DNA from: Chamaelirium japonicum
Lineage: Eukaryota; Streptophyta; Magnoliopsida; Liliales; Melanthiaceae
Direction of reading: 5' to 3'
Length of the DNA: 64,000 bases
Assembly (NCBI GenBank): GCA_947650365.1
Contig: OX393552.1
Location: forward strand, 20,866,645-20,930,644
The notes beneath the pieces are model-generated. The model was not told the origin of the DNA. It searched no databases and saw only the letters and a list, made by a program, of their open reading frames with translations. The position numbers were made by a program, and so were the translations under genes. The first letter of the stretch is position 1. Each line of letters opens with the position of its first letter. This document shows, piece by piece, positions 24,437 to 32,524 of this stretch.

Positions 24437-24677
24437 CTCGCCGCCCCCCACCTCCTTCACTTGGTCCAATTGCAGGCAAATTATGAAGAGCAGACTGCCA
24501 CAAATCATGGAATCCGAGAGCAATGAACCAAGTTTTATGAATTTCTGTTATGAAATATCGGACATGGCAGGAGCAAGAAAAACTCGATGTCATCGTATAA
24601 AGGTTTCTTTATATGTTATTTATTTATTTCCATGTTCGAAAAATAATTTTTTTTTATAGGAAATAACATATAATTAA

Positions 24678-24930
24678 GGGTTATTTTGACTTTGCCCCCA
24701 AACTTTGCCTTGAATTAGACTTTACCCCCCATCTTTTCATTAATTAGAATTTACCCCCCAAAACTAACTGTTCCGTCAGCTCAGAAAGGTGAGCTGACGG
24801 AAAAGAAATGAAGTTTTGGGGGGTGAGCTGACGGAACAGTTAGTTTTGGGGGGTAAAATCTAATTAATGAAATTATAGGGGTAAAGTCTAATTCAAGGTA
24901 AAATTTGGGGGGCAAAGTCAAAATAGCCCT
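24678..24930. mobile_element. Foldback MITE with long arms (shared ATAATTAA site)
   Basis: The two halves are nearly perfect inverted copies, from GGGTTATTTTGACTTTGCCC at the left to GGGCAAAGTCAAAATAGCCC at the right, with arms above 100 bp around GAGCTGACGG. Flanks are ATAATTAA at 24670-24677 and 24931-24938. The right flank is also the left flank of the next element. Confidence 0.85.
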
Positions 24931-24938
24931 ATAATTAA

Positions 24939-26037
24939 GGGAAATTTTATTCATACCCCATAAATCTGTAATTAGCCCCCATTTCCAACAAACTTGAACA
25001 CACCCCATTTTTTTTTTCATACCCCATTCCTATCCCAAAAATATCCTTCCCCCTTACACCCCAGTTAAATGGCCCGCCACAACTTGATTATACCCCAATC
25101 AAACACATACCCCTTAAATATACCCCAATTATATGCGCTCTTGAATACACCCCTCTTAAATAAACCCCATGCAGTTGGCTGATACTTGAAGGCACAAGTC
25201 GAGCTGCAACTTGGGCGGGCCAACCTGAACCCAACCCGAGTCCAATCTGAACCCAACCCGAATTTGGGCGGGCTAATCCGAGCCCAACCCGAATTATTTC
25301 TCCTCGACCCGACAAGACCCGGCACGAAATTAGCGGGTCTGGGACAAGGCTAAACGGGTTCGGGTCGTAAACGGGTCGACACGATAGACCCGTTTAATAA
25401 ACGGGTCGGGTCCAGGTTTAGGGTCTGGACACGGTATACCCGGGAAGACCCGTTTAGTATTCAACGGGTCGGGTCGGGTCGGGTCTACCAGCAATCCAAT
25501 ACTATAATATATAATACCAGTGGCTCTTTCGAGTCAGGTCGGGTCAAGTCGGATTGGGTCGGATCGGGTCAACTGAATAGATCCGGGTGGTAAACGGTCT
25601 TACCGGGTCTTATCGTGTCTACCTATTTATTAGCGAGTCGGGTACGGATTTAGGATCTAGACACGATTAGTTAAACGGGTCGGGTCCAGGTCTAGGGGTT
25701 TTGGACACGACACGAAACTAGACACGACACGAACCCGACACGACACGACTCATTGCCACCTCTAGCTGCAACTTGGGCGGGCCAACCCGAACCCAACCCG
25801 ACTTTGGGCGGGTTAACCCGAACCCACCCCGCACAACCCGACGGGTTGGGCTTGGGCTAAGTTTAAACAAACATTGGGTTGGGTTGGGGGTACAAAAGAC
25901 GCTGAGCAGCGGCTTTGGGGTTTGGGGTACAAAAAAAAGGGTATTGTTGGTATTAAAGGATTGTTGAGTAAGCTATTGAGAAACGCTAGGGATACGGGGG
26001 CTAATTACAGATTTTTGGGGTATGAATAAAATTTCCC
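24939..26037. mobile_element. Foldback element with TTTTATTCATACCCC ends, containing a GGGTCGGG copy
   Basis: The ends are inverted (GGGAAATTTTATTCATACCC and GGGTATGAATAAAATTTCCC) and flanked by ATAATTAA at 24931-24938 and 26038-26045. Inside, about 25310-25764 is a reverse-orientation GGGTCGGG-family piece whose right end reads CATTGCCACCTCTA. The sequence GCTGCAACTTGGGCGGGCC occurs on both sides (25201 and 25765), consistent with an insertion or a later duplication. The same TTTTATTCATACCCC end defines the element at 32525. Confidence 0.75.
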
Positions 26038-26156
26038 ATAATTAATTACCCTCAAAATGGACTAACAACACAACACACAGTACCAGTGAACTTAGTTCAT
26101 ATTGCCCTCTACATGACAGGAGGTGGGCTAACATCCGGCCGGTGGTTGCCGCGGGA

Positions 26157-26507
26157 TTACATCAGTGGCACACAATCCGGCGGTGGCCGACGTGGCAGAA
26201 CGTCAGGCGGCGGCCGCGGGATCCGCGGCTTGGTCCGCCGTGGGGAGTCCGGCGTTAGGGGCGGCAGGTCGATCCCTGGCGGGTGCTCGGGCGGGTCGAT
26301 GCGCGGCAGCTCGGTAGGAGGGCCCGGCGGCGGGCGGGGCGGAGCCGGCGGGACCTCCGGGTGGTCGTCCGGCAAGCCGGTCCCCGGTGCCGTGCAGTAA
26401 GCGGAGGTTGAGGGGCGAGAGGGTAGGCGGCGCAAGATCCTGCATGTGGCTGCGTAGTGGAGGGGAACGGAGGCTTTCAGGGCGGTGAAGGTGGCGAGAG
26501 GGGGCAT
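26157..26507 (-). CDS. Small proline-rich protein, possibly organelle-targeted
   Basis: A single-exon gene on the minus strand. The open frame runs from an ATG at 26540 (127 residues), but the TATA box at 26559-26567 would place transcription start near 26535-26530. I therefore prefer the in-frame ATG at 26507, giving 116 residues. The N-terminal part is basic and hydroxylated with no acidic residue, reading LRRLPSRPSTSAYC, like a mitochondrial presequence. The motif GTGLPDDHPEVPPAPP follows, then a tail of repeated PP-x-PP units ending PDCVPLM. Small plant proteins with this layout exist, but I cannot name a function. The strong GC content could be a shadow effect, since the plus strand is also open, yet TATA box, start and protein plan agree. 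The location is among transposons. Confidence 0.6.
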   Translation of the reverse strand: MPPLATFTALKASVPLHYAATCRILRRLPSRPSTSAYCTAPGTGLPDDHPEVPPAPPRPPPGPPTELPRIDPPEHPPGIDLPPLTPDSPRRTKPRIPRPPPDVLPRRPPPDCVPLM

Positions 26508-26558
26508 GGTTACTGAGAGGGTGACGCTATGGCCATCCAAGCGAGGTGGAGAGGACTG

Positions 26559-26567
26559 TATATATAA
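26559..26567 (-). promoter_or_regulatory. TATA box of the proline-rich gene
   Basis: Read on the minus strand the sequence is TTATATATA, followed by CAGTCCTCTCC. It is only about 20 nt from the first ATG (26540), which argues for starting translation at the second ATG (26507). Confidence 0.55.
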
Positions 26568-26838
26568 ATGTTCACAAGTTTTGAACCAGCACGTACGACC
26601 GACACGTTAGGCAAGGGCGGCATCAATGTACACGTGGCATGCGCCTGACGCGACACGTTTTACTATGCTGGCATCCAGGTTTACACGAACGATAAGGATC
26701 GGTTTTCTGCTTCTGAAAAAAAAAGGGTTTTATTTTTTAAAAAAGATTAAAAAAAATTTATTAGTAATAGATTCTTCTAACATATGGTATTTAGAGATAA
26801 AATCGGTCAACATCGGCTATTGGTGATAGATCCTTAAA

Positions 26839-26978
26839 GAGAGATGCTATGCAGCGTGCAACTTGTGGCTGAAACCCACTAGAGCTTTTAAAATCTGTAA
26901 CAGCACCAGCACCAGTTACATGTTGTCGCGTCAATCGGGCCGGATCGGGACAAACCTTTGGGCTGAATAGCATTTCTC
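26839..26978. mobile_element. MULE-type MITE, AATGCTATTCAGCC family, 140 bp
   Basis: A perfect 9-bp duplication ATCCTTAAA at 26830-26838 and 26979-26987 flanks it. The ends are GAGAGATGCTATGCAG and CTGAATAGCATTTCTC, and the interior contains TGGCTGAAACCCACTAG. Part of the left arm is missing compared with the copies at 52375 and 61176. Confidence 0.8.
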
Positions 26979-27089
26979 ATCCTTAAATGTCAACTTACCT
27001 CGAAGTCCAGATGTACAAGTGAGCACTTGTCCGAGCATGACCACTACGATTCAATACATATGGGTCCGGTCCGAGCTTCACATAAGCGC

Positions 27090-27470
27090 TATAGCAAAAA
27101 GAGTAACGTCTTTAAAAATTATTACTCTTTTGCTACCGTAAAATCAATGTAGTTATTTCTTTTCTTTGTGAAATTCTGTTGAATTTTTTTTTCCTACAGT
27201 GAAATCATTGTAGCAAAAGAGTAACAATATGTACAGATTGAGTACCAATTTTATTTGAGTAACAATTTGCACATATTGAGCAACAATATGTGCATATTGT
27301 TAATCTTTTGCTACAGTGAAATCACTATATTATTTTTTCTAAAAAATATCTTATCGAAATTTTTTTTATACAGTGAAATCATTGTAGCAATAGAGTAACA
27401 ATCTTCACATATTGTTACTCTTTTGCTAAAGTGAAATACTGTAGCAATTTATTTTTCTGTGAAATCGCAT
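27090..27470. repeat. Cluster of CTACAGTGAAATCACTGTAG-type palindromes
   Basis: At least five variants of a short interrupted palindrome (for example CTACAGTGAAATCATTGTAG) occur here, linked by GAGTAACAATATG-like segments. There is no coding capacity. The same motif family recurs at 33430-34750. Confidence 0.7.
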
Positions 27471-27939
27471 CAAAAAAAAAATGCTAACAAATCCGCGGAT
27501 TGAGTTTTGTAGCGACAAGGACGGAGGGACATGTTCTAAGGGACAATTTGATCGTTTAAAAGGGATAAAAGTCACGTGTTGGACTTGCACTAGTTGCATC
27601 CTTTGTCGGGAGGGACTTGGTGCAACACCATATGTTGGTTGTCCTTCCCCTTAAATCGATCTCTTGTCAGGGACCATTCACTAAGTCTCCCAAAAAAAAA
27701 AGACAGAAAATTGATAAGCTACCATCTATGTATAGTGTGTTATCTCCTTACCAACGGGTTCTTTCACTTCTTTTGTCCGAGCGGTACTTTCTCGCTGGTT
27801 GGGGAGGTTCCCTATTCGACTCCAGGCATGGACATTGGGGTGCAAACTTCCGTCAGGACCGTTGTTGCCTCATTCGAGCTTGTGAATCGTGGTCATTGAT
27901 GTCATGTTCTCAGGGTTATAAGAATAAATAAAAGTAACA

Positions 27940-28161
27940 GTTATGTTGCCTTCACCCCATTTTGATCTTTGCAGCTCTTTGAGCCCTTGCTCTAGTGCCC
28001 TGTTCTCTGACCGCCTGCATGATGTGGGGGAGGATTTCGGTAGTCGTACGGTCCCCCTTCAACAGTCGATTGAAGGGTAGAGTGTCAGGGATGTGGCGCG
28101 CTGTAGAGCGCTGAGCTATCGCGTGCTGAACTGTCATGCTAACACTATAGAGTAGAGAGGG

Positions 28162-28203
<42 letters not shown>

Positions 28204-28660
28204 TTAACCTTTGAATCCACTATCTCTGAAGAAGTAAAATTACTCTCGACAGACCGAGAAGTGCTTATACAAGTAGAAAGATGGTGGAATAGGCTTTGAC
28301 TGGAGTCTGATCACCAGAAGGCTCAGAGAACTCTGAAAAACAGAAAGTGGGATCTGAAATATCTGTCGGGTCTACTATTTATAGAGGTCTAGGAATATCG
28401 AGGGTTTTGGTAAATACCCGGGGGGATTTACTAGACCCCGAATAGTATGTGCGGACCCCAAGCAGGGTTGTGGGTCTCGTTGTTGTTTCCATCGGCCTCA
28501 AGCAGGACTGCGGGTCCCACTATCGTCTCCATTAGTCCCAGGCAGAGCTGCGAGTCCTACTATAGTCTCTGTGGGTCCCAGGCACGGCTACGGGTCCTAC
28601 TATCGGACGTTAGCCAGAGTTTGCACCCACACATGATAAAAAAAATGGAAATCTATACTA
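27940..28660 (-). mobile_element. Decayed LTR-type repeat, copy 1
   Basis: The segment is collinear with 40130-40920: a GTACGG motif, then AACCTTTGAATCCAC, CTACTCTCGACAG, AGTGCTTATACAA, a minus-strand TATA (ACCTCTATAAATA), a minisatellite of GGGTCCCAGGCA-like units, and the end GTTTGCACCCACA. The TATA orientation suggests an LTR on the minus strand. A (GA)n tract sits at 28175-28203. Exact LTR ends were not found. Confidence 0.5.
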
Positions 28661-28884
28661 CAGTATTGTTGGAGTTTAGTCCCGCATCGGCTAGTAAGCT
28701 ATGCAGTGTTGTCGTCATATACCCTCTATGGACCTGTGATGACCAAGATCCAATAGCCAATAGCCAATAGCCAAGAGCCAAGACTCCTAAGGCTGGGATG
28801 TCAAGATGGATAAGGTGAGGTGTACAAGGCCACGAGTTAGCCCACATCCCCTGGAGAGAAGGAGATCCTGAGCTACTTATATAA

Positions 28885-28997
28885 CTAGTAAGAAACCCGG
28901 GCAATGCCCGAATGTGCTTGATGCACGCCATTTGGCAAAGACGACATCGTAACTGTTCGAATAAGTGTGAAATCTGAAGTGAGTGTGATTCACTTAT

Positions 28998-29046
<49 letters not shown>

Positions 29047-29212
29047 TAACATCAAATGACCATTAAATAAAAATCTATCATCTTTATGGTAGATTTTTAA
29101 ATGGATTTAAAAGAGAGCCACGTTCACACACGGAAGAAGAATTCTAGCTCTTTAAAAGACGTTCACATGTCACAACACGGGAGAGAAACTTCCATTTTAG
29201 TATATATATAGA
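28885..29212 (-). mobile_element. Non-autonomous Helitron inserted in Cassandra LTR1
   Basis: On the minus strand it runs from TCTATATATATACTAAAATG to TTTCTTACTAG, with the hairpin CCGGGCAATGCCCG next to its 3' end (28898-28910). The host sequence on either side, TTATATAA and TTTCCCCTCC, joins to match LTR2 (TTATATAATTTTTCCTCC), so both insertion points are exact and lie between A and T. It is 328 bp, the same family as the array at 22478-23660, and carries a (GA)n tract at 29000-29044. Confidence 0.9.
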
Positions 29213-29244
29213 TTTCCCCTCCCGAATATAGAATGTGCGTTTTA

Positions 29245-29350
29245 AAACCGTGCGCCGCTACGGATTTCATAAGAACTATGTAGGTTAACGTGCTCGGGCG
29301 AGAGTAGTACTAAGATGGGTGACCCCCTAGGAAGATCTCGTGCGGGCATG
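29245..29350 (+). repeat. 5S rRNA-like segment of Cassandra LTR1
   Basis: The core reads TAAC-GTGCTCGGGCGAGAGTAG, then GATGGGTGACC and CGTGC, corresponding to the internal pol III promoter half of plant 5S rRNA. Several 5S positions differ, and the setting inside two LTRs shows that it is not a functional 5S gene. Confidence 0.85.
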
Positions 29351-29660
29351 GACAAAGCAGACAATATATATATTGTATGTTTGGGCGGATGTTACAAAAA
29401 TGGTATCAGAGTCGGTTCAATTCTCCTCGGGATGGGGGGATCTAACCCTACATATGGACGTGTTGCTCTAAGGGGGGTGGATTGTGACGATCAAGATCCA
29501 ATAGCCAAGAGCCAAGACTTCTGTGGCTGTGATGCCAAGATGGATAAGATGAGGTAAGTTGTACAAGGCCACGAGTTAGCCTCACATCGCCTGGAGAGAA
29601 GAAGATCATGAGCTAGTTATATAATTTTTCCTCCCAAACATAGAAGACATGTTTTAAAAT

Positions 29661-29766
29661 CGTGCGTCACTACGTATTTCGTTAGAACTCCGTAGTTAAG
29701 TGTACTTGCTCGGACGAGAGCAATACTTAGGATGGGTGACCCCTTGGGAAGTTCTTGTGCGGGCAT
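29661..29766 (+). repeat. 5S rRNA-like segment of Cassandra LTR2
   Basis: It contains AACTCCGTAGTTAAGTG, GCTCGGACGAGAG and AGGATGGGTGACCCC. It is closer to genuine 5S rRNA in the AACTCCG-AGTTAAG block than the LTR1 copy. Confidence 0.85.
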
Positions 29767-30651
29767 GGTCAAAGCGAACAATATCTTGTGTGTTTGGGGT
29801 GGGTGTTACAGGACCACCCCATACGACTCGGGTTATAGGACGTAAGGGTATCTAACATGGCATCGGAGAAGGCTTGACGTATGCCCATTAAGCCGAGTGC
29901 ATGGGAACCTACCCACATTACAAGGATCGGACGAAACCGACGTACACGTATGGGGGAGTTGCTGTTTAGTCCCACATCAACTAACTGTCTCAGCAGTGTT
30001 GTCTTTATACATCCTTTGTGGACCTACCCTACGATCCGAGATTTGGGGTGTGAGGGTAACTATAGGAAAGGTTGTGTTTTTTATTTTTAAAATTTCCTAT
30101 ATAATTCTGGTTGTCCGAATTTGATGCATAATGGCATCAGAGCTATCCAAGGAGGGCGCAGTCAGATTCACTTATGGGGTGATGGCCATCGAGCAATTGT
30201 GAGTTTGTGACATGAATCAGAGTGGCATACATGACTCTTGTGTGTCATCCGTCTTGCATAGGGTCAGACTAGTTGAAACCATATGTTACATATCTCGAAT
30301 CGCTAATGTTCCAACTTTTTTTTTCTTTTGCTGGATCGGCCCGGCGGTCAAAGGATAGGGCATTAGAGCAATAGCTCAATGAGATCCGGAGATCGAAACA
30401 GGAGGAGGAAGGCAGCAATTGCTAGTTATTTTTTTTATAATCCTATGAACATGATGACATCAACGACTGGATTTGCATGCGCAAACAAGGCACAATGTCC
30501 TTGGTCTTATTCCTCTTTATCCCTTTTGATATTTGTATTTCATATTATGTGTATACATAGGGTTTTTAAATATAAAATGAGGATATATATAAAATGGAGT
30601 TTTTTAATATAAAGTAAAAAGAAAATCTAATTATTCAGACTTGTGGTTGGA

Positions 30652-31058
30652 GCAGGGGTGGGAATCATTGACTCGACCCATCGATCCGACTCGAAGCTGA
30701 TTCGAAGTTAGCAGGTTTGGGTTTGACCTAAATAGGTTTGGATCATAAACGAGTTGACTCGACTGATCTGTCTATTAAACGGGTCGGTTTGGGTTTGTAC
30801 TTATAACCGATTGACTCGACTTGATCCGTTTACCAAATGGTCATGTCAACCCGACCCGACCCAACCCAACCAAACCCGATCGGTTTGTTTGTGTTCTGCT
30901 GACTCGACCCTACCCGACTCATTTATTAAATGGGTTAAAAGGGTCGGGTTGGGTTTGGATTTAAGTTTTTGACCTATTTATTAAACGGGTTGGATGTTTT
31001 GCCCTTGTACCTATATCTCAACTTGATCCGAAGACCCGATCAATGTATTGCCACTCTT
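30652..31058. mobile_element. GGGTCGGG-family element, diverged hAT type
   Basis: A perfect 8-bp repeat TGGTTGGA flanks it at 30644-30651 and 31059-31066. The left end reads CAGGGGTGGGAATCATTGAC and the right end TGTATTGCCACTC, a decayed version of the TAGGGGTGGCAATG terminus. The interior has many GACCCG and CGGGT motifs. Confidence 0.65.
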
Positions 31059-31170
31059 TGGTTGGAATGCATGCGTCTCCAAATCAACTCTATCTTCAAT
31101 TTGGAGCACGTGGCCCCCAAAATTAGACAGTTATAGATGCTCTCTGACAATTTTTTTTTTTTTAAAAAAA

Positions 31171-31301
31171 GAGTAATGCTATTTGAACAAACTGGATTGA
31201 CAATCTCATTGACAAACCAGACTCATGGGCCATGGAGTGGTGGCGATAGGGCCCACTTGACAATCTCATTGACAAACCATTTTGTTCAAATAGTATTACT
31301 C
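31171..31301. mobile_element. 131-bp MITE with GAGTAATGCTATTTGAACAA ends
   Basis: The termini are inverted with one or two mismatches, GAGTAATGCTATTTGAACAA against TTGTTCAAATAGTATTACTC. The 20-bp segment TTGACAATCTCATTGACAAA occurs twice as a direct repeat inside. A one-ended relative lies at 16698. Homopolymers at both flanks hide the target duplication. Confidence 0.75.
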
Positions 31302-31350
31302 TTTTTTATTTTTTTAAGACTACTTGGAATTCATGGTGCATTACTCTGTT

Positions 31351-31778
31351 TTTTTTTTTTTTTAAAAAGACTATGGGGATTGCGAACATTCTTGACTCAT
31401 TTTCCTCTTCACCAGGTTTGGATCGAAGGAGATTACCTAATGCATGGTCATTCATCGACTTTCAGGGTTGTTAGCCTCGGACGTGGTGATCAGGGAGTGT
31501 CGTACTCTCTTCCTGAGACTTTCGGGTGATCGTCAGTCTCACGTTTTCAGGGTGGCTAACGGTGTTGCTGACGTTTTGGCCAGACACGGTCACTTGCAGG
31601 ATAGGCTACGAATTGTCCAGTATGACATCCCTCATTCTGTTAGAGCAATTGCCTTGCAGGATGTGATGTTGGTTTACTATCCTAGAACTATCTATGATCC
31701 GGGATGACCGTTTGGGTGCAGGAGCTTTGGTTGTATTTTTGTTGTTTTGGTTATACTTTAGTCTTAAAAAAAAAAAAA
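31351..31778 (+). mobile_element. 5'-truncated LINE with RNase H-like end and poly(A)
   Basis: After a T-rich junction the plus strand encodes, with a frameshift near 31470, a fragment containing VIRECRTLFLRLSG and HVFRVANGVADVLARHG. That is the C-terminal part of the RNase H-type domain found in plant LINEs. The reading frame stops at 31705, a short 3' UTR follows, and a 14-base A run ends at 31778. ACTCTGTT at 31343-31350 and 31779-31786 is the likely target duplication. Confidence 0.7.
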
Positions 31779-32056
31779 ACTCTGTTATTAAATTAGTCCA
31801 AAACCAACCCAACTGGACCAAACTAGCATAATTGTATATTTACTTCTAGTCCAACCCAACCCAACCCAACCCAACCGGACCAAACTAGCATAATTGTAAA
31901 TTTCCTTCTAGTGGGTTTGCATGGACGCCGGTGACGTGAGGGGTGCACCGGGTTGCAATTTTAAGTTTAGCGTGTTCTTATCAATATTATGGGTGTAATA
32001 ATAGTAGCACATGGAGCCATGTGATCGTTTAAAAAATTACATTACTGTATGCTATA

Positions 32057-32444
32057 TAAGGGTGGCAATGGGTCGGGTCGGGTCGGGTCGGGTCGGGTCG
32101 GGTCGGGGTCGAATTGTGTCTAGTTTGGGTCGTGTCCAAAACCCCTTGACCTGGACCCGACTCGTTTAACCAATCATGTCTAGACCCTAAACCTGTACCC
32201 GACCCGTTTATAAACGGGTAGACCCGATAAGATCGCTGGTACTACATAATTGGATTGCGGGTAGACCCGACCCGACACGACCCGTTGAATTTTAAACGGG
32301 TCTTCCCGGGTCTACTGTGTCTAGACCCTAAACCCGGACCCGACCTGTTTATGACCCGAACCTGTATAACCCAGATCTAGACCAGCTAACTTCGTGTCGG
32401 GTCATATCGGGTCTGCCCTGTCGGGTCCAAAATTGCCGGCCCTA
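32057..32444 (+). mobile_element. GGGTCGGG-family hAT-type element, 388 bp
   Basis: Near-perfect 8-bp flanks ATGCTATA (32049-32056) and ATGCTGTA (32445-32452) enclose inverted ends TAAGGGTGGCAATGGGTC and ATTGCCGGCCCTA. Six GGGTC units run in tandem at its left end (32070-32105). Confidence 0.8.
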
Positions 32445-32524
32445 ATGCTGTATCGGCTGTTTAGCTGATTTTGCATTCCCATGTTTGTTCAAGGAGCTTT
32501 GCTATAACACCCTTATTTATTTAT

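Larger units (their letters stand above)
28735..29810 (+). mobile_element. Cassandra-type TRIM retrotransposon with 5S-like LTRs
   Basis: LTR1 is 28735-29396 (334 bp after removing the inserted Helitron at 28885-29212) and LTR2 is 29483-29810 (328 bp). Both start TGTGA and end TTACA. The 5-bp target duplication GGACC lies at 28730-28734 and 29811-29815. The primer-binding site TGGTATCAGAG starts at 29401 and a polypurine tract AGGGGGG precedes LTR2. The internal region is only 86 bp and has no ORF. Each LTR holds a 5S rRNA-like segment. This is the standard Cassandra plan of plants. Confidence 0.9.
28667..30062 (+). mobile_element. Second, older TRIM-like element enclosing Cassandra
   Basis: The left LTR-like segment is 28667-28734 plus 29811-29857. 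It begins TGTTGGAGTTTAGTCCCGC, ends CTAACA, and is followed by TGGCATCGGAG, a primer-binding-site-like motif. A related segment at about 29955-30062 begins GTTTAGTCCCACATC and contains CAGTGTTGTC and GTGGACC, as does the left one. The Cassandra element landed in the left copy at GGACC. The right end is diverged and its limit is approximate. Confidence 0.45.

Noticed and set aside
26086-26400. Gly/Arg-rich plus-strand ORF
   Set aside because: It is the complement of the proline-rich gene; the minus strand has the TATA box and a presequence-like N terminus.
22478-29212. CRISPR-like direct repeats
   Set aside because: The roughly 290-bp tandem units are Helitrons with CTAG ends and hairpins in a plant genome; there are no short repeats with unique spacers.
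29245-29766. Two 5S rRNA genes
   Set aside because: Both segments lie at matching positions in two LTRs with a PBS, PPT and target duplication, and both carry substitutions relative to 5S. They are the 5S-like parts of a Cassandra TRIM.
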